This document shows positions 52,047-62,354 of a DNA stretch of 64,000 nucleotides, piece by piece. The stretch lies in NCBI RefSeq assembly GCF_037975245.1, contig NC_092562.1, positions 27,455,554 to 27,519,553 of the forward strand. Reading direction: 5' to 3'. How positions within the stretch are numbered: the first letter of the stretch is position 1; each line of letters starts with the position of its first letter. This DNA comes from Apostichopus japonicus (taxonomy: Eukaryota > Echinodermata > Holothuroidea > Aspidochirotida > Stichopodidae). Under the pieces are notes generated by a model. The model was not told where the DNA came from. It did no database searches and saw only the letters and a list, made by a program, of their open reading frames with translations. The position numbers and the translations under genes were made by a program.

Positions 52047-52110
52047 CTTACTACTGATGAAGCTCCTCCTATAAAACTTGAGAGCAGAAACCGGTCTAGT
52101 TGGTCATAAG
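52047..52110 (+). ncRNA. Hammerhead ribozyme candidate (minimal type I)
   Basis: In order: CTTACTA (stem I 5' strand), CTGATGA at 52054-52060, GCTC (52062-52065) and GAGC (52082-52085) as stem II, GAAA at 52087-52090, C-CG-G closed by A-U as a 2-bp stem III, cleavage site GTC ending at 52096, TAGT and AAG (52097-52100 and 52108-52110) as stem I 3' strand with a 7-nt bulge. All core residues are present. The only flaw is an A.A mismatch next to the core in stem II. The very short stem III, and self-complementary ACCGGT, fit the dimer-type hammerheads described from Penelope-like elements and retrozymes. Confidence 0.65.
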
Positions 52111-52255
52111 AACCTACGATAGTCTTTCCTACTATTAAAAGTACACTCAATTCACCTAATAGGTGCAATTATGTTTCACCATGAGGAGCATGCTATAAGT
52201 TCATGTTCTTCGGGCCCTCCCTAAGAAATACTTCAGGTTCTTGGCCACTACGTTG

Positions 52256-52263
52256 CGTTAGAT
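52256..52263. repeat. Left 8-bp target-site duplication
   Basis: CGTTAGAT directly before the hAT-like element. Identical copy at 52607-52614. Confidence 0.85.
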
Positions 52264-52606
52264 CAAGGGCGTAGGAACCGGGGCTGGGGGGGCGCCAGCC
52301 CCCTCAGTGAAAAATATGGGGGGCGGAAGTATCATTCCGCCCCCCGCTTCGCAAGTCAGAAAACCCTTTTTTCATTTCCAAATGAGAAAAAAATCTCATT
52401 TCGAGCACCAAATTGCATCTAAGGCCAGGTGAAAATGCAACAAAATTTTTAAAATGGAGTGGGTGTTGAAGTGTGCTATATTGCACCAAATTGCATCTGA
52501 GGCCACCTGGAAATGCCACAAAAAAATCCCCTCCCCTTAGACCCCTCCCCCAGGTCGGCCATCAGTCTTCAGCCCCCCCACTCAAAAGTACCTTCCTACG
52601 CCACTG
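52264..52606. mobile_element. Non-autonomous hAT-like element (MITE), 343 bp
   Basis: Starts CAAGGGCGTAGGAA and ends TTCCTACGCCACTG, so the terminal inverted repeats match at 12 of 14 positions (the right end is CAGTGGCGTAGGAA in reverse complement). It is flanked by identical 8-bp CGTTAGAT. The 8-bp duplication and CAGTG-type ends are the hAT signature. The inside has G/C runs and no transposase. Confidence 0.85.
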
Positions 52607-52614
52607 CGTTAGAT
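52607..52614. repeat. Right 8-bp target-site duplication
   Basis: CGTTAGAT directly after the element. Confidence 0.85.
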
Positions 52615-54471
52615 AGTGTAAAACCGCCTACACCCCCATTTCACACTGCGGGTATGAGTGAGCAAAGGCTGAACGTTTGCTGATTCATTCCTTTTACCAC
52701 AAAGAAATATCACAAATCGCGGATAATTGGTTCTGGAGTAAAATTCGTTCTTGATTAATCAGGATTAGTTTGGGATTTCCAGTCGTAACGCTAGTTCATT
52801 CCACTCACGATACAAATTACTTGAGGTGACGTTTGCACGTTTACATTATAGTTTCACTACTAAGCCTTAAAGAGTATCCTAAGTAGGGTATCTCTACTAG
52901 ACAATGACCTACGTTGTCTGCAACCTTAAAACGAGGTTTAATTTAGAAGGCTGAATAGTACGACGGTTATATAGCAGTCGTTTGAACTCTTATATATTAA
53001 TCTCTCTTTTTTTCAAAGCGAGGAGATCCAATATTGTTTTTTCTGGACTGATTTAAAGCTCCGTAAATTGAGTTATTTTATATAATAAATAGGGAACAAG
53101 TGGAACTTGTATTATGTGGTACTTTAAAGCGTTTGTCTTATTTAAATTGAAATTGTTTATATTGTAGTAATTTATCATATATTATAAAATTTGCTAATAA
53201 ATATGGTAAACCATTTGCACTTTCTATGGGACATCTTATGAAATCATTGAAACATGCCAGTCTTTGCTCATTGTCTGAAAAAAAAATGCTCCGTTGAGAA
53301 GAAAACATGCACCATGAAAGGCTGACCATCAAAGAATATCAACGAAACGCCTAAAAATATTTAAAAAAAGTTAGTCAGCCATGAAATAGTGATGAATACG
53401 ATTAATGATATCGGTGAGCTATTGTTGTCCAGAACCATTGAGGTTCAAATTGGTAGACAGCAACACTCTCAGTTTGCATTTCTTGTTAGGCCAACTACAC
53501 TGTGCACACAAGTTAATCACCGAGGGTAAGTAGCCTAACATTAAACAGCCGAGTAACTTATTTAGTAAATTTAATACGAACATATGAAATCAATCATTTG
53601 ACTTGATAGTAATTTAAAACGGAAATCCTAGGTATAAAAGTTTGATGCATTATATTTATTTAAGGAATATTTCCCGAACCAGTTGCCACTTTGGTTACTA
53701 GAGGTTTAGCTGTCATCATACCGGTGACTTAAGACGTAAGTTAAAAAATGTACTTAATTACTCATTAAATACCATCATTCTTCTTTACGCTAATGCATTT
53801 CTTACATAAATTAACTATCAAATTAATATAATACTGTTTGGTATTGTGCATGGAGTTTTCGATCGTTTGATTATGAAATTCGCTGTAGCCTGGGTTTTTT
53901 TTTTTTTTTTTTTTTTTTGCGTAGTGTCTCGTAGTATGAGGAATATACTTAACTTATAAGTATAGTGTGCTATAAACATACAGGCTATATAGCACCGGTA
54001 ATTATACAACGTGAAGAGATTGCTCGTGAGCAATCAAGACGGCCATTCCGTAGGTGTATAATTTCAAGTAGCTGTTTGTCTCCACAGATTACTAGATATG
54101 CTAGGTGACATGACTGACCAGCTTGATGTCGAGACCTATTAATCAAAGAACGAGACATGGATGTTCGAAACTCAGAGTGAGACCATCGAGACCTCCACGA
54201 AAGCATTCTTTCTAATGTTATATAGCACATAATTATCAATAACCATTTTGATACTGCAAAGAAACCAAATATCTGTGAAGGAATGCTTCCACAACTTGGC
54301 TTAGGCGATCTTCATTAACTGAAAATGTTGCCATATGAAGCTGTACTTCATCAAAAGTAAAGTTCGGCTGCAGTGAAGATTTAGCATGAAGCCTACATCA
54401 TCAGATAATGTAGGTTAACGGTGCTCGTGATTGGTTTCATCTCACTTACATTTTGATTGTCTTTTGATATA

Positions 54472-54556
<85 letters not shown>

Positions 54557-54755
54557 ATAACGCAAAACTGACTTTTCCCAATTATTCATTTACTATAGAA
54601 TTACAGTATATATAAAAAGCCGATATTTTCATGAAGTCCATTCCCTCCATTGTGTCGAATGAGACTGAGGTTTACATCCTGGTTACACTAGATACAAGGA
54701 AATGTAGCTACTGACTGGCGCCATAGCATATACATGGCTATATTGGGATTGCCAC
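52615..54755. other. No gene recognised
   Basis: AT-rich, with a T-run of about 24 at 53895-53918 and a (TA)n tract near 54467-54552. I looked for upstream exons of the PTP fragment at 55443 (HC, YWP, FIATQ) and found none. Confidence 0.5.
54467..54552. repeat. (TA)n microsatellite
   Basis: About 40 TA repeats with one TTA interruption. Confidence 0.95.
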
Positions 54756-54759
54756 ATAC

Positions 54760-54856
54760 AAAGGGCTCGGAATCTCAGTTGGTAGATCGTCGGGCTGGGG
54801 ATCCAGTGGTCATTAGTTCGAATCCCGGTTTGTTCAACAACAACAACAAAAATATT
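54760..54856 (+). mobile_element. tRNA-derived SINE or tRNA pseudogene
   Basis: GAATCTCAGTTGGTAGATCG resembles a pol III A box (tRNA D arm), and AGTTCGAATCC at 54815-54825 matches the B box (T arm), about 45 bp apart. The T stem does not pair, so it is not a working tRNA. An ACAACAACAACAAAAAT tail follows, typical of SINE ends. No body beyond the tRNA part is seen. Confidence 0.65.
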
Positions 54857-55442
54857 TGGCGCTTGGTCTGGCAAGAAATAATATTTATGTTGTCCTCTTA
54901 CAATACCACTTCTAATTTTGGAGAAATATTGATGAATTATTGAATTTGTCAAAACAATCAGATTTATCCTTCACCCAAACGATGTTTTTAGTGAGAACGA
55001 ATGAGCATGCCGTACATAATTCTAGTGAACATTCAGGGTATACTGTCCTCTTCTGCACAAAACTATTCAGTGTATTCTTTTTTTTATTGATAACTTTTCT
55101 TGATCTTCTGCTTCTCCTTGCAAAAACATCTTCCCATAACACGTCATACAAAGACAAAGGCATTCTAAGCACACACAAACTTAAAGGTACTCCTACTGGT
55201 GAAAGTATATAGAATATCTATCAGATACAGGGTGATGCCATAGTGTTATATCCATGAAAAATTCGAAGTGTTATAGGCATCGTGATGTGCGTTCATGCTG
55301 CAGTGAATTCAATTGTTTTCCTTGAAATATCTTAATAACTGGATATTTTCAGCATTGTCGAAGTATCTAAGAATATAACAGCGAACCCATGTACATTGTG
55401 ATACTGTACTCATTCACTATTTCCTTAATACTTATTATATAG
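54857..55442. other. No gene recognised
   Basis: Both strands have open frames of about 90 codons (54912-55212) without family resemblance. The sequence leads into the acceptor at 55441. Confidence 0.45.
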
Positions 55443-55578
55443 AAATGGTGCTGGTCGTACTGGAATTTTCCTGGCAGTAAAATCCGAAATGGAAAGGATG
55501 AGGATGGAAAACGAAGTTGATTTATTCAACACAGTTCGACAGCTGAGAGGAAGCAATCATATTATGATACTTTCAAAG
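55443..55578 (+). CDS. PTP D2 exon e, third copy
   Basis: 136 nt after TATATAG and before GTTGGT. It encodes (R)NGAGRTGIFLAVKSEMERM, then NEVDLFNTVRQLRGSNH. The signature loop has Ala where the other copies have Val. Confidence 0.88.
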
Positions 55579-56329
55579 GTTGGTTCACGTGTTGCTCATA
55601 GCAATGTACTCCACCATACTAAGTACACTGGCTTCTATTTGAGTACTCATACTCGTTTAAAAAATGAAAAGAATATCCTTTTGGTTGTGTGACCTAATCA
55701 ACTTGTCTTTCGGGGATATTTCCTACCACTTGTCATATGCGCACATGTAAGAGTAGCGGTTAGAATGTCCTCCGCAAAAATAATACATTCCCCGTTCAGC
55801 CCTTACCGGAAACGAGATTCCCTTCACATATCATCAAAATGCGGATATGAAGTGTTACTGGAAGGAGTATTTCGTGATAGTACCTTTCTGGTTTGAAAAT
55901 TAAAAACAAAAAATTTATTTTTTTGCAAATGTCGTTAACAGTGACTACACTGTAGTGATGATCAATAGGGGTGCCGGTCTCTGGTGCAGGCGAGGGTACG
56001 AGAAGTACACGCTAGCCTCGCAACACACTTAACACTCGTACAATAATAATGGTTGGTAAAAGCCGGTTCCCACCTACGATCGTCATCGGAATGTAGTCCA
56101 AGTTTCCTGTCTTTGTGATTCACTTAACTAAAGAACTTTGCAGTAACATGACTAATGCAAACTTTTCAAATATATCTAAAACTTTATCTTGATTACAATT
56201 TCCTTTAATTTGCAAAATATTTGGATGTGGTATAGCAATGTAGTGTAAAAGCACAAATAACGAGCACAGTAAAACGCAGTTGTAACTTTTAAATGCAGTT
56301 CGTATAATGTATCCTCATTTTGTACACAG

Positions 56330-56401
56330 GATGATTACGGCCTTTGTCATCACCTTCTCAAGGAAGATAATCCGGAAGAACCAGTTTATGCCAACATATG
56401 A
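56330..56401 (+). CDS. PTP terminal exon, third copy (YANI stop)
   Basis: 72 nt after TACACAG. DDYGLCHHLLKEDNPEE then PVYANI and TGA. Same length and same last four residues as 24433-24504. Confidence 0.88.
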   Translation, partial: DDYGLCHHLLKEDNPEEPVYANI

Positions 56402-56484
56402 TAACAAAACACAAATATGTATGTTTTAGAAGACCGCAAAATAATACGCAGGTCACGTATAATGCTCAGTGATATTTTGTCTTT

Positions 56485-56490
56485 AATAAA
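56485..56490 (+). terminator. Poly(A) signal AATAAA
   Basis: 84 nt after the TGA of the third PTP copy; a plausible cleavage/polyadenylation signal for it. Confidence 0.5.
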
Positions 56491-56679
56491 TGCTTCAATC
56501 ATTGCAAGATATTAGCAACATTTGTATTACATAACTATGAATATCACTGCTTTAAGCAAATGACATGAATGATGTGTGTGTGTTAAGAACAAAACTTTAT
56601 GTAATCGAATTACAATAATAGATGAAAACGTGTATGTGTAACAATAATTCAAAGTTCTTTGTCTAAATATAATTCAGTA

Positions 56680-56965
56680 AAGAGCCGTAGCCTGGGTGAA
56701 ATCCCCAGCGGGCAGCGGAGAGACATCACGTATCGCCCAAATGTCACGTATTGATGCTTTTGATGTGTGTATATACCATGGCCTTTTTAAAAGAATAAAT
56801 GGGGGAGGGTGGCATTCCCAGACAGGGACCAAACTGACACTATCTAAGCGGACATCGGTTGGCGTATCATAGCAAGGAAATATTTGCCTAAAATTGCCTC
56901 CCAGTTTGCCGGTAATGGCACTTACCAGGACTTGTAAGTTGCATCTTAACATTCTTTAGTTTGAG
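56680..56965. mobile_element. GC-rich hAT/MITE-like repeat, copy 3
   Basis: Shares TATCTAAGCGGACATCGGTT, TTGCCTCCCAGTTTGCCGG and GGACTTGTAAGTTGCATCTT with the blocks at 43938-44530 and 45040-45495. Decayed. Confidence 0.55.
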
Positions 56966-59440
56966 ATCTCGTTTTAGTAATTTACACTTCTAAAAAACTT
57001 GTAAATTCCTTCGGTAAATGGGACTTAACGTTACTTTATAAACTCTGCTTCATTCATTGTTTAACACAGGTAATTGAATATATAAAAGCACTCGTGCCTT
57101 TCATCTTGTTTTTTATGTGAGAAATTTCAATTTTATGTTTAGATTTTTTAGTATCTTCTTGTCAATTGTTATACCACCTATACATGTATTTTTCTCTTCT
57201 TGAGTCTAAATTGGAATTTAGAAGCTTTCTAAAAACGGTTGATAAACTTTTGACAAATAACACTGGTTATATCTGGTATATGACGGTCAGTAATTGGACA
57301 CTGATGTTGACTAGACATGCATTATAATAGTAACAGTCATCGTATCCACAATTGATATCATTTGAAACCATTGTTCTACACAAATATTTTTAAGTTTCGA
57401 TCACAAAATATCTTTCTGTCATTTGTTAGACCGTCCATGCAACTTTGTTCTCTATTTTACATTGTAGAATTCGTAGAATAAATGCACATTTCTATATAGA
57501 CAACCAGCATAAAATAAGCTTTATATTGTCCGTATGTTAGTATGAATTCACAATAAATCGTATATGGAAACGAGTCCGTAAACGGTATAGCCAGTACGTT
57601 TTGTTGGGAGAGTGACATATTCTGCATGGTTTAACAAAGAAAAAAAAGTAACGGTATTTAAAGTACACTCAATAATGCCGAGGACTAATGCATGGAAAGT
57701 TTCAAATCACATCACAACATTTGATAAGTGAAACTAGTTTGCTCTGCTTCCTATACTTGGTGCATTTATTTCTTTAAAAACACGAGGATGTGTAGTCGTG
57801 GAGTAGCTAAAGTATTTCAACATCAGTATATTAATACATCCAATACAAAATTACGTTATGGCATGAGAAAATAAACAAGAGATTATAAAACCGTGACTAT
57901 AGGTTTCACTTTTTAAGGTTCAACGTGTTATTGTAATGTAAACGTGAAAGTGATTGCGGTTGGACAATTTACGTAAATCTGGAAAGAGAAACAACGGATG
58001 ATCTGTATCAGACAGAAATTTAAACAACAGAAAATAACTATTCTTACTGTATATGTTTTATCTGTTTTGCTTTCCTCGTATTTATTATGGTTTTTTTGTT
58101 TAAACTTCGCATAGTAGAGGGTAACTTGGTTAGCTGAGGCTAAACTTGCCCAAGGACCTCAGTTACAAAATCTATAAATATTAAATATTTGAAAGTATGA
58201 CACTAAACGAGCAGTATTTAAAACATAAGAAAAACGTAAAGAATAAAAAGTAAATGTAAAATAAAAATGGACATCAAAAAGTAAGAAAGAGAAATATAAA
58301 CATTAAACAAGCAGCATATACAGAGGAAAAGCAAACCTGTCCGTATTAATCCATCAGTGTTATCGAAAACACGAAGAAAATAAAGAAATGTTTTGTTGTC
58401 TAATTGTCATTTAAAAACGATTTCTTCAGTTTTTTTTTAAATAGTTTCTATCATCTAAGAAAAACAGTACTGGCGAAACGTTCTTGACCCTTTGACTGAT
58501 AAGCCAATGTTATGCAACCACGTACAGCACCGATAAAGTGATTTGACGATAATTCATAACATTCAAGCTTATTTATGTAGTAGCTAAAAGGAGAATTTGC
58601 AGCTCTGATTAGAGCAACTTATAAGGATTGTGTGGAGTTTTTATGTCGATCATTTTCCTCCGTCAGTAAATATTTATTTACAGTAAACCTGTTCGGTTAT
58701 TTTTGTAATTCTAAATTTTCAAAAAATAAATATATTAGTGCTGAAATATAATAATAATTGTCAGAGTACTTATAGAACACTTTATCTCATCGTTGCATCA
58801 GAATTCTTATCACCTTTCGGAGTGATATTTCTTCATTGAAGTGAAAACAAATGTATATATTTTTTTTACCATACTGGGCTTAAATGCAAACTTGAAAACA
58901 TAATTTCCACACGGGAGAAGCATAGAACCGTCTATAGTTACAACTTGAAGTCAGTTTGAACTTGGTTGCCAAGATATCAATTTGTAAATAAACTACCAAG
59001 AACTAAGACTTTTCTAGTAGCTGAAGTAGTGGCTTGCTTAGAAAACTTGCTGCACAATTTTCGCCCTCATAGCATTTTGTATCACAACGAGAAATATTGT
59101 TTTAAATTTTGTTCCATTATGTTAGCCATCTGGCAATTGCAGCGTGAATCATGTCACCAGGGCACTGATTTTTTTTTTTTTTTTTTAATTTGTCATTTAT
59201 TTATCCACACTGTATCCTCCTCCCGTGATCAAACTTCTGGAGTAGTTGAAGGGTTAAGGCTACATAGACTACTGACTACAAAAGCTATGTTAATGTAACA
59301 AAGGGTAATTTTTTTTTTTCAACAAATTATATTCGGCGACATAGTGAATTACCGAAAAATACAGTGCTTTTTCTTAGCGCGCTTAATATCATTTTCTTTG
59401 GGGGAAGCGGGGCTATTTATTACTCACATGAAAAAATGAT
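56966..59440. other. No gene recognised
   Basis: AT-rich, unique-looking sequence on both strands, with a T-run near 59169-59186. The 110-codon frame at 58966-59298 spans the T-run and has no family features. Confidence 0.5.
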
Positions 59441-59760
59441 TCAATTGTTCACTTCATGCCAACTGAGCATTTGGAATGAAGTGAACAATTAAACATTTTG
59501 CAAAAAATGTTGAGTTGACGAGATACGATGAGCTGTCAATTAAACATTTTGCAGAAAATGTTTCAATTGCTCAGTAAGAATGAAGTGAACAGTTAAACAT
59601 TTTTCAGAAAAATTGACGATTTACGATAAGTTGTCAGTTAAACATTTTGCAGAGAATTGTTCAATTACTTAGTTATAGCAACTGAGCAATCCAACATTTT
59701 TCTGATTTTTGATAAGATTTAATCTTGTTATCTAAACAATTAACTGAAAAATGTCAACTT
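59440..59760. repeat. Compound ~50-bp tandem repeat with inverted ends
   Basis: Units near 59488, 59538, 59592 and 59638 share AATTAAACATTTTGCAGAAA. Alternate units are followed by GACGAGATACGATGAGCTGTC-like or TTCAATTGCTCAGTAAG-like text, giving a ~104-bp double unit. TTCAATTGTTCACTTCAT at the left is the reverse complement of ATGAAGTGAACAATT inside. Confidence 0.7.
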
Positions 59761-60915
59761 ATGTGGCAAAGTTTTTCTTATGTTAATGGCACTTTTAAGC
59801 TTGCGTAGATTAGCATTGCGTGTTTTTAACATAGAGACAATATATATCCTGAACTTATTTCAAGCTAGCGAATAGCGTCAATCCACCCAATAGCAAAATT
59901 AGTACATAAGTAAACCGAACGTTGTACAGTAGTTCAATTAGGCATTTTTTTTAGAGTATTCAAAATCATACGAAGTTTTGTATGGTGCAGTATAAGGATC
60001 GCGAGATACAATTTCTCAAAGTGGCAAGGAAAACGTGGTAAATATGACTGAGTAAAGGTCAATTTTGAACAAAATTTTTAGGTCATTCACAATCAAAAGA
60101 ATGTATGAATAGGCATAGGTAAATTAGAGTGCGACAGTCGGAAATTTTCCAACTATCGTCAGTTTTAACGAGATGGGGGGGGGGGGGTGAGACACCCCAC
60201 ACACCCCTTTAGCGACGTCCCTGCGCACACCGATGTCGTTTATTTAAAACAAATTCTTGCAGCTTACGACCCAAAGTATACAATTCTTAAACAAATTCAT
60301 TGCATTTATATAAGTCGACCCAGAAGGCTTATGTTTCATAGATAGCGTTTATCAATGACACTCCCGCGAAAATGTAACGATAATGGACAGATATAATGAT
60401 CTTCGAGATGCGTTTTGCCAGTTTCACAAGACCCCTTCAAAAAAGGGGCGTCGTTTTCTGTCCGTTGCATCATATGACCGTTTAGGAAGCGGAAAAAGCA
60501 TATATTTCTTGTTGAATGAACACCTTTGCATTTTCTTTTGAAATATAAGTTAACAACATTTGACAAGAAACGTGTTGAAAGTGTTTTATGGCCAAACCTT
60601 CATTACTTGGGAAGTGTTACCAAACAGTACAATATTTACATACATGTACTCTAATTACTCAGCGACGCTGTAGTTCTATGAAACTTCCTATAGAATGACG
60701 TCGCACTTTGGACTGCAAGGACATCGTCAGAGCTAATTTACAGACATTGTCGTGATCGAGAGCCTAGATATAGTCCTGTTCTGTCATATTATGTGAGCAT
60801 AAGACTTGCAGTTATTGTGAAAGCTATGGCATCCGGTAACGATAAGAGAAATACCAAACACGCCAAAACTAAAGAATTCAGCTAGGCCTTCCTTAAAAAA
60901 TCCCCATAGCATACT
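59761..60915. other. No gene recognised
   Basis: A G-run at 60175-60187, next to GACGTCCCTGCGCACACC, is probably another MITE end. Otherwise AT-rich and featureless. Confidence 0.45.
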
Positions 60916-62354
60916 CAGGGTCGTATTTAGACATGTGGGGCCCATGGGCAACCTTCAGTAGTCAGGGGCGTATCCAGGGGGGCGCAACAGGCGCGCGCCC
61001 CCCCCTATTGGCCGTCACCCCCAAAAAAAAGTTTTGCCAAAAAAAAAAAAAAAATTGATGACGACCTTTATGTGAGATGTCGGTGATCACTCAACCCCCC
61101 CCCCCCCTCCCGAATGCTTTATTTTTTGTTTGCCAAAAAAAGGTTCTGGCGAAGTTCGGAGGCATAATAGTTTTAGAAACATAGATGGTATTTGTGTTTG
61201 TATTATCACTATAAACACTAAGTGACATGCCAGCCAAACTAAATTGTGCATTTTGTGTCCATTTTTACTGGAAATGTTGCTTATCAGTGGCGGCGGAACC
61301 GGGGGGCTTGGGGGGCTCAGCCCCCCAATGAAAAAATTGAGATGCACACGTATACTATATAGGTGTAATAATTTTAGTAATTGCTGGGGGACCCTGGTCC
61401 CTCGGCCCGTCCTCTGGCTATAGACCGCATTGTCACCCCAACCGCGTCTTCACGCCCCGTGAAAAGTGGAAGCAGTTAGTGTGAGTACCGGTAAGCGTAA
61501 CACAACTTCGTCTTAGGCCAATGACTTGCCTCATTTCAGCCAGTTCTCCAACATCCCCTTACTTAGTGGCGGAGCGTCCATATATACAGTCAGGGGGCGG
61601 ATCCCCCCCCCACCTGACGGACTCAATTTGACTGCTGGCGCCCTTTTCAGCTTTTCACTACTTTTAACTTATTCGCGATTATTGACTATTTTATTGCGCT
61701 CTCATATACCTATTGACATTTGTCATATTCTGTTCCGTTTCACATATGGGTCACATATGGCACCATTTTGCATTTCAGCCCTTCTTCGAAAGCAAAATTT
61801 GTCCACCCCTCCCCTTAGACCCATCCCCCAGGACGGCGATCATTCATGCCTGGCGCCCCCCTATTGGAAAATCCTGGATACGCCCCTGGTAGTGGAGGCT
61901 CACAGCACCCAAGTGTTCGCCGTCCGAGGAAGGGTGTAAAGGGAGGGGTTCCCCCTCCCCTTTGTAATGTTCTGATTTAATTAACCGTGCTTAGATGCAA
62001 CATGGTGCAGTAATTTGTGATTTTTGAAGTAAATTTACGTTCAAGAATTTTCATTACGATATGTAAGCCTGTTTGCTTCCCCAATTTTCATTACAAGCAA
62101 ACAGGTTGCTACCACCTCTCTCAGTACAAATGAATATATTGATACCACCCCTACCGTATGCAAATTAACAGGTTGCTACAATATCTCTCAGTACAAATGA
62201 GCAATCATGATCAATCATAACAATAATATTTTCGATTGATGATACGTGTCAGCCTACATTTTCCTTAGATTTTTTTCATGAAATATGTGGAGGCCCCTTG
62301 TTGTGGGGGACCATGGGCAACTGCCCACGTCGCTCATTCCTAAATCCGGCCCTG
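60916..62354. mobile_element. Cluster of nested GC-rich MITE-like elements
   Basis: The outer ends CAGGGTCGTATTTAG (60916) and CTAAATCCGGCCCTG (62340-62354) are inverted repeats with 2 mismatches in 15. Inside are CAGGGGCGTATCCAGG (60963) paired with CCTGGATACGCCCCTG (61873-61888), and further starts at 61285 (CAGTGGCGGCGGAACCGG) and near 61565. The 8-bp flanks of the outer pair do not match, so single-insertion status is not shown. No transposase frame. Confidence 0.6.

Larger units (their letters stand above)
49850..52140 (+). mobile_element. Penelope-like retroelement without C-terminal endonuclease, with hammerhead at 3' side
   Basis: Contains an almost complete Penelope-like RT (50030-51968) with three disabling changes, then about 170 bp of 3' sequence with a hammerhead candidate. 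No GIY-YIG domain follows the RT, unlike the fragment at 34930-36160. The two elements are therefore from different lineages. Exact ends and terminal repeats are not resolved. Confidence 0.8.
55443..56401 (+). pseudogene. Last two exons of a third PTP paralogue (orphan)
   Basis: Exons 55443-55578 (136 nt) and 56330-56401 (72 nt) keep frame and GT/AG borders. They encode RNGAGRTGIFLAVKSEMERM and on to SNHIMILSK, then DDYGLCHHLLKEDNPEE, PVYANI and TGA. No upstream exon with the catalytic Cys is found in the 2.8 kb back to the hAT element. Either the 5' part lies far off or outside an assembly break, or this is a duplicated gene end without its start. Confidence 0.75.

Noticed and set aside
54760-54856. 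Functional tRNA gene
   Set aside because: A and B boxes are recognisable, but the T stem and anticodon stem do not pair properly and an A-rich CAA tail follows.
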